The translations under genes and the position numbers were made by a program. From contig MGVN01000168.1 of NCBI GenBank assembly GCA_001800515.1, forward strand, positions 5,133 to 11,300: a stretch of DNA of 6,168 nt, written 5' to 3'. The DNA is from Elusimicrobia bacterium RIFOXYB2_FULL_49_7 (GTDB lineage Bacteria; Fibrobacterota; OXYB2-FULL-49-7). The notes under the pieces were generated by a model. The model was not told the DNA's origin and made no database searches. It was given only the letters and a program-made list of their open reading frames with translations. Each line of letters begins with the position of its first letter. Position 1 is the stretch's first letter. Below, piece after piece: positions 1 through 6,168 of this stretch.

Positions 1-1342
1 TCTGAGATATGATACCCAAATTGGCATACATCTCGTCTTTCTGCGTCACCATAGTCAATAGTTGTTTGTAGAGCTCCTCTGCCTGGTCATAGCGCCCTTC
101 CCTCAAGAGCGCTGCAGCAAGGTTGCTGACTGCCCTTGCTCCGGCGGGGTTCATTGTTACTTCATGCGCCCACAAAAGCGTTTCATTCTGCCATAATATA
201 TTATGCCGGAACACCGCGGCACCTGACACTACAAGCATACCTGCCAGCAGGCCAACCGAAGCTCTCCTTAAAAGAACAGAGCGCTCATACAGCATACGAA
301 ACAGCATTCCTGCGCATAAGCAAAGGCCGAACGAAGGCACGAAAAGCCTCTCTTCAGCGATCAACCGGCTCTCTAAAGGAACAATATTCAGTGCCGGCGC
401 AAGAAATACCGCGGTCCAGACCAGCGCAAAAGAGTATTTGTTCCCTGCCCGGGACTTCAGTATGGCAAATACAATAGAAGCAAGCAGGATAACGAACAAC
501 CATACTCTCCAGTCAAACGGTGATGTGAGGACATGCAAGCTCCTTTCAAGCTGAAAAGAAACCGGCAATAAAAGCATCTGGGTGTACTGGACAAGTGTAC
601 TTGCCACCAGCACTACAGTAGCCGGCATAGCTGTTGTCTCATTCACCGGATCGACGCTTACAGGAGGCACCAACAGGGAAAATTTAAATGCCAGGAACAG
701 CCCGCAGAGCGCAAAGTAAGGCCAGGTGCGCCGGAGAACCGCCTGTTTCTGATTATAAAGCAGCATATACGCGACAAGCGCGAACGGGAACACGATGGCA
801 ACCTCTTTTGACAACAAGGAAAGGCTGTACCCCGCAATCCCCCAACCATGTTTTTCTCTTATGAAAAAGTATAACGCAAGGAGCAGGAACAGAAAGCAGA
901 GAATATCGGTCCTGTTCTTAATATTCGCGACACTCTCAAGATGCATCGGATGTAACGCAAAGAGCATCCCCGCGGCAGACGCAGCGGTACGCGATGAAAG
1001 CAGGTCAAGGCTGATACGGGTGACCATCATAACGACCATCAGGTACAGCAGGTAATTCGTAAGGTGATAACCGAACGGATTAATGTACCACAGGCTGTAA
1101 TCAAGCGTGAACGACAGGTTGCGCAATGGGCGGTACTGGCCCTTTGTCCCGGGATCCTCTTCAAGCCAATAACCGGGCGAAAAGGAAGAGAACGTACCAG
1201 TCCAGCTCTTGATCGCACGGTTTTCAAGAATGACCATCCGGTCGTCCCAGAAGAACCCGCCTTTCAGGGAACTACTGTATACTACCCCTGCAAGCAGGAG
1301 GGGAAGGAGCAACCAGAGATAATTGCGAATGAATAGTTTCAT
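1..1342 (-). CDS. TMTC-like GT-C-type membrane/TPR protein, second diverged copy (3' end outside the window)
   Basis: The frame is open from ATG at 1340-1342 to the left edge, giving 447 residues with no stop. It is a paralogue of the preceding gene, matching it block by block: FFWDDRMVILEN (30-41, paired Asp D33/D34), RPLRNLSFTLD (71-81), FGYHLTN (90-96), HPMHLESVANIKNRTD (131-146), LSKE (177-180) and AEERLFVPSFGLC (329-341). About ten or eleven hydrophobic segments cover residues 7-26 to about 376. A TPR starts near residue 399 (ARAVSNLAAALLREGRYDQA), and a second begins at about 437 (EMYANLGIISQ) before the edge cuts the gene. Both catalytic-type aspartates are retained, so the copy is probably functional and not a relic. 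The start overlaps the upstream TGA (ATGA, 1339-1342) with a modest GGAA 6 bases earlier. Donor and acceptor are unknown; divergence outside the motifs suggests a different acceptor or partner from the first copy. Confidence 0.87.
   Translation of the reverse strand, partial: MKLFIRNYLWLLLPLLLAGVVYSSSLKGGFFWDDRMVILENRAIKSWTGTFSSFSPGYWLEEDPGTKGQYRPLRNLSFTLDYSLWYINPFGYHLTNYLLYLMVVMMVTRISLDLLSSRTAASAAGMLFALHPMHLESVANIKNRTDILCFLFLLLALYFFIREKHGWGIAGYSLSLLSKEVAIVFPFALVAYMLLYNQKQAVLRRTWPYFALCGLFLAFKFSLLVPPVSVDPVNETTAMPATVVLVASTLVQYTQMLLLPVSFQLERSLHVLTSPFDWRVWLFVILLASIVFAILKSRAGNKYSFALVWTAVFLAPALNIVPLESRLIAEERLFVPSFGLCLCAGMLFRMLYERSVLLRRASVGLLAGMLVVSGAAVFRHNILWQNETLLWAHEVTMNPAGARAVSNLAAALLREGRYDQAEELYKQLLTMVTQKDEMYANLGIISQ
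1339..1342 (-). promoter_or_regulatory. ATGA overlap between the two TMTC-like genes
   Basis: The TGA of the first TMTC-like gene overlaps the ATG of the second. A weak GGAA lies 6 bases upstream. The overlap implies that the two paralogues are co-translated and so probably function together and not as alternatives. Confidence 0.7.
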
Positions 1343-2967
1343 AACCGTTCCAGATTCTTCCGCGCCGGGACAAAATCCGGCGCCACTTCCAGCGCTTTAG
1401 CATAAAATACTCTAGCGCTCTTTTTATCCCCGCTTTTTTCATACACGATACCCATGTTGTTGTACACGTCGGGTACCGGGCGGTCTGCGATCTGCGTGAC
1501 CTTGCTGTAGTTCTGAAGCGACCTCTCGTATTCGCCCATCTGATCATACGAGAACCCAAGAGCATAGAACACTTCCGGCCGGTCGCAGTCTCGGCTCGCA
1601 ATCTCGTAGTAGCTAACTGCCTGCGCGTAGTCGTGCCGTTTCTGGTACTCGACTCCCATATTGTAGTTTGCCCGGTAGTGTGTCGGATTCTTCTGAAGGA
1701 TATTCTCCCACAACGCATGCTGATTCCGAAAGGCCGCGCTATAACTGACCGTTGACACCCCGAAAAGAATCAGCAGGAATACTGCCGCAGTCTCAACGAT
1801 TACCATCGGTGCCTTCAAATACTTCTTTTCGTAAACCAGGATGAGTTGCAACACGGCTCCCGCCAGAAAACAAAATCCTATCGAGGGAATGTACAAACGT
1901 TGATCCGCAATAGGCCGGGACTCGATAAACACGAAATTCGCTATGGGAAGCAGCGTAAGAAACAGCCACAGATAACTGAATCCTCCGTTTCGTACCGCAT
2001 TGGAGAGGTAATCGGAAAGCCGCTGCCTTTGCAGTAAATAGTACCCTGCGGCAAGGAGAGCTCCGAGCACTAGAAATATAAATAACCCGGGACCGAAGGA
2101 TTGTATCGCCGTGAGATCAAAATTTACATCCCGTTCAGCAACAAGGGCAACCGGCGCCATAAGCAGGCCAAGATATGTGCTCAGGGTATAGAAGACGATG
2201 CGCGTCTGGACATAAGCATCCATCACTATGGTATATCCCTCGGTAATCTCTTTTCTCCAGTATATTTCTTTAAATATGAGAAACGCGACAATCAGCACTA
2301 TAAGCCCTGTAAGCCATGCGAGGTGAATCGGGCGTTTCTCACGCGGCATAAAGAGATACGCTGCCCCAATAAGAATGAAAGGAAGCATTACTGCAATCTC
2401 TTTGGAAAGCACAGCTCCCCCCAGGCTTACAGCGATAATGACTGCCTTTTTCACTCCTTCTAAACGCAGTAAAGCATATACCGATACAAGCATACACAAC
2501 GCGGCAAGCATATCAGACCTGTTCTTGATCCAAGCAACTGATTCAACGTGTACCGGATGAACTGCAAAAAGCAGCGCACAGACAAACGCCGCTCCCTTAC
2601 TCTTAAAGAGCGTTACCCCTATCAAATATATCAAAACAACATTAGCTGTATGAATGAGCACATTAGTTAGATGATAGCCGAAAGCATTGCTGCCGAATAC
2701 AGCGTGATCAAGCATAAAGGAAAGCGTTCGCACAGGCCGGAGACGTCCGCGCTCTTCGGGTGAAAGCTCCTTCCAATAATCTAGAGAAAGGAAGTTACTG
2801 AAATCATTATGCTTCACCAGCGGGTTTTCCACCACCAGGGGGTAATCGTCCCACAGGAATCCATGAAACAGGGTACTGGAAAACAACAAGACGGTTACTG
2901 TTGCAAGCACGATAACCGGCTTGCCCATAACAAACTCCCGAATGGCAATAACCCAGTTCATGTTCAT
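1339..2967 (-). CDS. TMTC-like GT-C-type membrane protein with C-terminal TPR domain (first copy)
   Basis: This 542-residue protein has roughly 11 hydrophobic segments (first at about 16-34, last at about 388-408) followed by a soluble TPR tail. FLWDDYPLVVENP (37-49) places a paired-aspartate motif (D40, D41) just after the first membrane helix, as in GT-C glycosyltransferases and TMTC proteins. Other family hallmarks are FGYHLTN (96-102), HPVHVESVAWIKNRSD (137-152), comparable to the HPIHTEAV...R[AS]D element of TMTC proteins, LSKE (187-190) and ADQRLYIPSIGFC (354-366). TPR units are at about 432-464, 465-498 and 499-531, with a capping helix to 542. Known eukaryotic TMTCs are O-mannosyltransferases using a lipid-linked donor; bacterial relatives are mostly uncharacterised, so transfer of a lipid-linked sugar in the periplasm is inference. 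The ATG at 2965-2967 overlaps the upstream stop and has GGTGA before it; a second in-frame ATG at codon 3 is possible. The next gene is a diverged paralogue. Confidence 0.88.
   Translation of the reverse strand: MNMNWVIAIREFVMGKPVIVLATVTVLLFSSTLFHGFLWDDYPLVVENPLVKHNDFSNFLSLDYWKELSPEERGRLRPVRTLSFMLDHAVFGSNAFGYHLTNVLIHTANVVLIYLIGVTLFKSKGAAFVCALLFAVHPVHVESVAWIKNRSDMLAALCMLVSVYALLRLEGVKKAVIIAVSLGGAVLSKEIAVMLPFILIGAAYLFMPREKRPIHLAWLTGLIVLIVAFLIFKEIYWRKEITEGYTIVMDAYVQTRIVFYTLSTYLGLLMAPVALVAERDVNFDLTAIQSFGPGLFIFLVLGALLAAGYYLLQRQRLSDYLSNAVRNGGFSYLWLFLTLLPIANFVFIESRPIADQRLYIPSIGFCFLAGAVLQLILVYEKKYLKAPMVIVETAAVFLLILFGVSTVSYSAAFRNQHALWENILQKNPTHYRANYNMGVEYQKRHDYAQAVSYYEIASRDCDRPEVFYALGFSYDQMGEYERSLQNYSKVTQIADRPVPDVYNNMGIVYEKSGDKKSARVFYAKALEVAPDFVPARKNLERL
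2964..2967 (-). promoter_or_regulatory. ATGA overlap between methyltransferase and first TMTC-like gene
   Basis: The last codons of the methyltransferase, GGT GAA AAA CAA TGA, supply both a GGTGA ribosome-binding-like element and the overlapping ATG of the next gene. This supports translational coupling and favours the first ATG over the second one at codon 3. Confidence 0.7.
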
Positions 2968-3548
2968 TGTTTTTCACCGACCGTCAACTGATAGAACAGG
3001 GGAAACAGGAAATTCCGTGATTCCACAACTTTCATGGGCGTTTTTTGCACGAACTGATTAATCTCATGGAGCTTAAAACTTCTATAATGATCGTCCTGTT
3101 TTATCCCGAACCTGACCGTTGCCCACTCATAAGCCGGCATCACGGTGATCAGAATGAACTTCCCGTCTTTCTTAAGGACCCGCCTCACTTCGGCAAGCGA
3201 CCGTTCGGGCTTTTCCACATGCTCTATGACCGAACTCATGATAACGAAATCAAAGGAATCGGCAGGGAAAGTCATTTGTTCTGCCGAGCCAGAAGTAACG
3301 CTTATCCTGCCGTCTGCGACCACGTCCACGAACTCTTTCTGCGGTTCGATCCCGAAGCATTCGGCTGAAGGCATCTTATCCTTAAGGAACGAAAGCATAT
3401 GCCCGTCGCAAGTTCCGATATCGAGGATTTTCTCCGACTCCTTATCTGAATACTTTTGTATAAGGTTATAGACAATCTGGCACCTGCGTGCCAGATTGAA
3501 TTTGCTTAGTACGTTTCTATTCCTTCTGTGCAGATACCGGATGTCCAT
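2964..3548 (-). CDS. Class I SAM-dependent methyltransferase (Methyltransf_11-like)
   Basis: This 194-residue cytoplasmic enzyme has the Rossmann-like methyltransferase core. Motif I is LDIGTCDGH (42-50), with an acidic ribose-binding residue E68 in GIEP at the end of strand 2. SAEQMTFPADSFDFVIMSS (88-106) covers the adenine-binding and post-I strands. VIEHVEKPERSLAEVRRVLK (107-126) is the helix typical of the ubiE/Methyltransf_11 group, followed by DGKFILITVMP (128-138). Motif I has TCDG in place of the more common CGxG, which is a tolerated variation. The C-terminal part after about residue 155 (HYRSFKLHEI) is short, so there is no extra domain to hint at the acceptor. The start has a GGAG 9 bases upstream, inside the last codons of the preceding gene, and the intergenic gap is only 6 bases. 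The stop overlaps the next start. The acceptor is unknown; O- or C-methylation of a lipid or sugar intermediate is a reasonable guess. The sequence also carries a perfect inverted repeat near its 5' end. Confidence 0.9.
   Translation of the reverse strand: MDIRYLHRRNRNVLSKFNLARRCQIVYNLIQKYSDKESEKILDIGTCDGHMLSFLKDKMPSAECFGIEPQKEFVDVVADGRISVTSGSAEQMTFPADSFDFVIMSSVIEHVEKPERSLAEVRRVLKKDGKFILITVMPAYEWATVRFGIKQDDHYRSFKLHEINQFVQKTPMKVVESRNFLFPLFYQLTVGEKQ
3473..3498 (-). repeat. Perfect 11-bp inverted repeat with a 4-base loop inside the methyltransferase gene
   Basis: The arms are CAATCTGGCAC (3473-3483) and GTGCCAGATTG (3488-3498), exact reverse complements separated by four bases. In the mRNA this is a hairpin with a GCAG loop, starting about 50 bases after the methyltransferase start codon. 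There is no U-tract after it on either strand, so it is not an intrinsic terminator. It codes for residues around NLARRCQIV (18-26). It may slow ribosomes, mark an mRNA-processing site, bind a dimeric protein, or be a chance consequence of codon choice. Confidence 0.8.
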
Positions 3549-3554
3549 GATGTT

Positions 3555-4478
3555 TTACTCCATTATTTCTTTTCCCAGTGACCCTGAAACTGTCCTCATC
3601 ATGAAATCACACAGCCAGAGGAGCGCCGCTACGGCAGCAGGCACGATATGAAACACCATGGACTGCAGAATGCCAAACGAAAGTGCGATCTCTTTTGGCA
3701 GCATGGCAAACCAATACAAAGCAGATATCTCACGAACCCCCACGCCCTGCACCGATACGGGAATACTTGAAACAAGCATCATCAGAGGCACATAGTAGAG
3801 CAGGTCAGCTGCCATCATAGAAACGCCCATTGAAAGAAAAACAAGATAAGCGCAAATCACTTCCCCTGCCTGAAAAAGCACCGAGTAGGCCAGTATCCGG
3901 GAGAACCCGCACCCCTGCATTTTACGAAAACAATGTGCAAGATCCTTTGAAAACAACGCTCCTTTCTGTGTTCCCGCGTGGTCCGCGATCTTTGAAAGCA
4001 CAAGCAGGAACCCGGCTACAGCAAAAAGAACGAAAGCGCTCATCAGCAGCTTGCCTTGAAGCACCGCGCCGAAACAAAAAAGGAAAAGTGTAGCAGCAAC
4101 AGCAACCACTCTCAGTAACAGGGTTGAGCCGAGAAGGACAGGAAAGCCGTTCTTTGAAAGCACTTTCAATCCCGCAGCGCGCGTCACCTCGCTGATCTTG
4201 AACGGCAGGAAAAATTTCAAGGGAAGCGCTACTGCATTCGCAAGAAACAAATCCTTATAATCCGCAGAGATTCCGCTTGAAACCAGTATCTCTCTCCAGA
4301 GAAGCGGTGTAGCAACAATCCTGAACAAAAGAGAGATAAGAAGGGCAAGCGTCAGAAGTCCCAGCTGTGCCCGCGCTACTGTCGCAGCGATCTCATTGAG
4401 GTGCACCTGCGTTAACAATACGTAGAGTAGAAGCGCTGATACCGCCACATTGATGATGACGAAGTATTTCTTATTCAT
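3555..4478 (-). CDS. LPG_synthase_TM (UPF0104/YbhN-like) family integral membrane protein
   Basis: This 307-residue protein is very hydrophobic, with about eight likely membrane segments (for example 5-22, 40-58, 115-138, 145-162, 195-217, 222-239 and 265-290). The diagnostic segment is PVSVQGVGVREISALY (240-255), which matches the P-x-S-x-x-G-x-G-x-R-E signature of the flippase-like membrane domain of lysylphosphatidylglycerol synthases. An earlier element, LPLKFFLPFKISEVTRA (85-101), matches the family's P-x-x-x-G/K-E-x-x-R-A region, though it carries K94 and S96 in place of the more usual glycine. There is no C-terminal aminoacyl-transferase domain, so this is the stand-alone membrane form, whose biochemical role is mostly unassigned. 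Such proteins often sit beside polyprenyl-linked sugar genes, so lipid or glycolipid handling at the inner membrane is the likely role. An AGGA lies 7 bases before the ATG, which overlaps the upstream TGA (ATGA, 4475-4478). Family call is strong; function is inferred. Confidence 0.88.
   Translation of the reverse strand: MNKKYFVIINVAVSALLLYVLLTQVHLNEIAATVARAQLGLLTLALLISLLFRIVATPLLWREILVSSGISADYKDLFLANAVALPLKFFLPFKISEVTRAAGLKVLSKNGFPVLLGSTLLLRVVAVAATLFLFCFGAVLQGKLLMSAFVLFAVAGFLLVLSKIADHAGTQKGALFSKDLAHCFRKMQGCGFSRILAYSVLFQAGEVICAYLVFLSMGVSMMAADLLYYVPLMMLVSSIPVSVQGVGVREISALYWFAMLPKEIALSFGILQSMVFHIVPAAVAALLWLCDFMMRTVSGSLGKEIME
3558..3561 (-). promoter_or_regulatory. GGAG ribosome-binding site of the methyltransferase gene
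   Basis: GGAG sits in the last codon and the stop of the upstream gene (ATG GAG TAA), 9 bases before the methyltransferase ATG. It is the only junction here that is not an ATGA overlap. The site decides the start, since no other in-frame ATG is close by. Confidence 0.65.
4475..4478 (-). promoter_or_regulatory. ATGA overlap between radical SAM and LPG_synthase_TM genes
   Basis: The stop of the radical SAM gene and the start of the membrane-protein gene share four bases. AGGA at 4486-4489 lies 7 bases before the ATG, a good ribosome-binding position within the coding end of the upstream gene. Confidence 0.75.
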
Positions 4479-5860
4479 ACATGCATCCTGAGCACTGCTT
4501 TTACTTTCTGCGGATAGTGCTTCGCATACACCTCAAAACGGGTGTCATTGTTCTTTCGAGCGATGAAAAGCTGTCCAATCATCACAAGAACGTTCGGCAC
4601 TGCTTTCAGCCCTCTCCAAAGACCTCGTGCAACGACATAACGTGCCGTATCTTCACTTATAAGCGGGAGAAGTTTGAAAAATTTTCTGAAACTGCTGTTT
4701 GCGGCTCTCATCTCAGGCGCGTCAAAGCTGGTGTTGAAAAAATCACCGGGCATTGCTTTTTTTAACTGCGCGATATCTGTACCGGGATAGACCACCAGGT
4801 TGTGGCATTTCACCCGGTTGAGGTACGCGCACTTCGCGTAAAGTTCCGCTGCCATGATGTGATCGTCAACGCTTTCCTGCGGCAAACCGAACATATGATC
4901 AGCATCGTAGCGGAGCCCGTACTGATCGCACAAGGCAAACGCGGCAAGGATCTGAGCATTGGTCTCTTCTCTGCGCAGTACCTGTTTTCTAATCCGCTCA
5001 TTAAATGTCTGTACACCGAACTCAACACAGTAGCAGCCGCTCTCTTTAAGGAGCTGCGCGGTTTCTTCATCAAAGGAAGATACCTTGCCGAAGCATTTGT
5101 ACGGCACGCCGATCTCCCGAGTGTAGCTGTGCAGGAACTCTTTGAGCCACGTCTTATCAAGGGTAAACACTGAGTCCTTGAATATGATCTCTTTGCAATG
5201 GTATTTTTCTTTCGCCTGCTTCAGTTCAGTGATCACGTTTGCCGTGTCTTTTTTTCTGTAGTAGCACGAACCGAAGCGGGTTTTGTACAGCGTTTCCTCG
5301 CAGTACGAACAATTAAATACGCAGCCTTTGCTGGAGTATATAAGGTAGCTGTCTTCAAAATTAACGTAGGGCGCGAACAATGACTTGTCCGGGAGCGGTA
5401 GTGTATTGAGGTCAGCAAGCTCCGGTGAAAACACGTCACCAGTGCAGCCGTTCTCAAGGAACCGCTGGAACACGTATTCCGGTTCACCGCCCAAGGTATG
5501 ATCGTATTCCTTATTTTTTTCACCGAACGCGCTGATGAGGGCCGTGACAATTGCAGGGCGCTCTTTCTTTACCGCACGGATGATACGCTCCGCCCATTCC
5601 CCTGATGAAAGCGTTTCGAGCACCACCACTCTGTCCGGAGAAATGGAAAGTATTGTCTCGACAAGACGTGCCTCGTTCGAAAGCAGGGTATTCATGAGCG
5701 GCAGGAAAAGTACGTTATCGCTCACGCCGAACACGTCATGATCGTACACCAGAGAGGTATCCCATCCGCACTCACGCGCAAGAGCAGAGAGCTGTTCTAT
5801 GGTCACGCTCTCGCGCACCTGATACCTGCCCTTGTAGAGGAATACGATTTTTTTATTCAT
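4475..5860 (-). CDS. Radical SAM protein with degenerate B12-binding-like N-terminal domain
   Basis: This 461-residue protein probably uses a [4Fe-4S] cluster to cleave S-adenosylmethionine to a 5'-deoxyadenosyl radical in the cytoplasm. The cluster motif is CVFNCSYC, with C180, C184 and C187 (C-x3-C-x2-C) and the usual aromatic Y186. Further barrel landmarks are IIFKDSVFTLD (225-235), VEFGVQTFNERI (279-290, the G-x-Q-[ST] element) and MFGLPQES (323-330, a GlP-E-[ST] element). Residues 1-140 look like a Rossmann-type cobalamin-binding domain: a LVYDHDVFG segment at 37-45, PDRVVVLET at 75-83 and GGEPEYVFQRFLENG at 124-138. However, the DxHxxG motif and the usual second GG are not intact. The start ATG overlaps the upstream stop and is preceded by GGTGA. 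The stop overlaps the next gene's ATG. The substrate cannot be read from sequence; methyl transfer, C-C bond formation or another rearrangement on a lipid or sugar intermediate are all possible. Confidence 0.9.
   Translation of the reverse strand: MNKKIVFLYKGRYQVRESVTIEQLSALARECGWDTSLVYDHDVFGVSDNVLFLPLMNTLLSNEARLVETILSISPDRVVVLETLSSGEWAERIIRAVKKERPAIVTALISAFGEKNKEYDHTLGGEPEYVFQRFLENGCTGDVFSPELADLNTLPLPDKSLFAPYVNFEDSYLIYSSKGCVFNCSYCEETLYKTRFGSCYYRKKDTANVITELKQAKEKYHCKEIIFKDSVFTLDKTWLKEFLHSYTREIGVPYKCFGKVSSFDEETAQLLKESGCYCVEFGVQTFNERIRKQVLRREETNAQILAAFALCDQYGLRYDADHMFGLPQESVDDHIMAAELYAKCAYLNRVKCHNLVVYPGTDIAQLKKAMPGDFFNTSFDAPEMRAANSSFRKFFKLLPLISEDTARYVVARGLWRGLKAVPNVLVMIGQLFIARKNNDTRFEVYAKHYPQKVKAVLRMHV
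5857..5860 (-). promoter_or_regulatory. ATGA start/stop overlap coupling the two radical SAM genes
   Basis: The TGA of the upstream fragment and the ATG of the 461-residue radical SAM gene share bases. A GGTGA lies about 4 bases before the ATG and can act as the ribosome-binding site. The arrangement fits termination-reinitiation, so the two proteins are probably made together. The overlap also fixes the choice of start codon. Confidence 0.75.
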
Positions 5861-6168
5861 CGTTTCACCGTTGCGTATTTTGCCGCAAGCACTTTCAAAG
5901 GGTTCTCTGAGTACGGCTTGAAATTCTTTGCAGGTGCTGACCGTTTCTCCTGGGAGAACACCATACCGATATAGGCAAACAATTTTCTTACAAATTCACT
6001 GACCGACTGGCAGCGGAACGTATGTCTGAGCAGAAAACCGACCCTTGAGTGATAAGAGATGTATGCCCAGCGCGCGAGCTTGTCTACGTCCTCGTTCTTC
6101 ATGGTGGTGAGCCATGGCCGGGGCAGTACGCGGTCTTTCTCTTTACCTGCCACCCAATCAGCCCAGTA
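5857..6168 (-). CDS. C-terminal fragment of a probable B12-binding-type radical SAM protein (5' end outside the window)
   Basis: The frame is open from the right edge to a TGA at 5857-5859 and gives 103 residues. It opens YWADWVAGKEKD and continues through RPWLTTM to a basic, amphipathic end. The pattern PWLT, then a 'VDKLARWAYISYHSRVGFLLRH' type helix split by basic residues, then SVSEFVRKLFAYIG resembles the tail that follows the TIM barrel in many B12-binding-domain radical SAM proteins. There, a Pro-Trp motif precedes a helix with Ala-Tyr and Arg-Pro-like residues. No cluster cysteines are visible, because they would lie upstream of the window. A GTG at 6151-6153 could serve as a start, but the frame continues past it and the product would have no recognisable domain of its own, so a truncated larger gene is preferred. 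Its stop overlaps the next gene's start (ATGA, 5857-5860). The reading frame is certain; the family is moderately supported. Confidence 0.6.
   Translation of the reverse strand, partial: YWADWVAGKEKDRVLPRPWLTTMKNEDVDKLARWAYISYHSRVGFLLRHTFRCQSVSEFVRKLFAYIGMVFSQEKRSAPAKNFKPYSENPLKVLAAKYATVKR

Noticed and set aside
123..554. Plus-strand frame of 143 codons
   Set aside because: It lies antisense to the second TMTC-like gene, whose minus-strand translation shows family motifs throughout. The plus-strand product has no recognisable domain.
1272..1718. Minus-strand frame of 148 codons spanning the junction of the two TMTC-like genes
   Set aside because: It is an off-frame reading of the TPR region and the next gene's start. 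Its Arg/Thr-rich composition is typical of a shadow frame, and it has no ribosome-binding site or motif.
2101..2463. Plus-strand frame of 120 codons
   Set aside because: It is antisense to the first TMTC-like gene, with no domain signal and no good start context.
3473..3498. The inverted repeat as a transcription terminator
   Set aside because: There is no U-tract on either side, and it lies inside an intact coding sequence with coupled genes downstream.
4802..5173. Plus-strand frame of 123 codons
   Set aside because: It is antisense to the radical SAM core, which carries conserved motifs on the minus strand.
5513..5520. A-run matching an A AAA AAT slippery heptamer in the radical SAM gene
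   Set aside because: The zero frame encodes a complete, motif-bearing protein, and I see no stimulatory structure or useful -1 product. It is probably just Lys/Asn codons.
6151..6153. GTG as the true start of a small 98-residue protein
   Set aside because: The frame stays open to the window edge, the upstream codons read as plausible protein (YWADW), and the fragment resembles the tail of a larger enzyme.

Overview
The window is a dense, one-directional bacterial gene cluster. Every gene I can support lies on the minus strand, so transcription runs from base 6168 towards base 1. Base composition is close to balanced. The gene mix is a radical SAM protein with a B12-type N-terminal region, an LPG_synthase_TM-family membrane protein, a SAM methyltransferase and TMTC-like membrane proteins with TPR tails. 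It resembles cell-envelope loci of Gram-negative or uncultivated lineages such as Omnitrophota, Nitrospirota or the former Deltaproteobacteria. That placement is an impression from gene content; the window has no rRNA or marker gene to confirm it.

Layout in transcription order. (1) 6168-5857: the last 103 codons of a gene entering from the right edge, probably the C-terminal tail of a B12-binding-type radical SAM protein. (2) 5860-4475: a complete 461-residue radical SAM protein with a C-x3-C-x2-C cluster motif and a degenerate cobalamin-binding-like N-terminus. (3) 4478-3555: a 307-residue polytopic membrane protein of the LPG_synthase_TM (UPF0104) family. (4) 3548-2964: a 194-residue class I SAM-dependent methyltransferase. 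(5) 2967-1339: a 542-residue GT-C-like, TMTC-related membrane protein with three C-terminal TPRs. (6) 1342-1: a second, diverged TMTC-like/TPR protein, complete at its N-terminus (447 codons visible) and running off the left edge.

Four of the five junctions are four-base ATGA overlaps of start and stop codons. The fifth has a 6-base gap with a GGAG ribosome-binding site inside the end of the preceding gene. I see no room for internal promoters or terminators, and no RNA gene, mobile element or CRISPR array. The genes are therefore most likely co-transcribed and translationally coupled.

How they may work together (inference): radical SAM chemistry and methylation could modify a lipid or sugar intermediate, the LPG_synthase_TM protein could help move or handle a lipid substrate, and the two GT-C-like/TPR proteins could transfer a lipid-linked sugar on the outer face of the inner membrane. 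The substrate is unknown. The most interesting points are the tandem diverged TMTC-like pair, the tight coupling of the whole set, and a perfect 11-bp inverted repeat inside the methyltransferase coding sequence.
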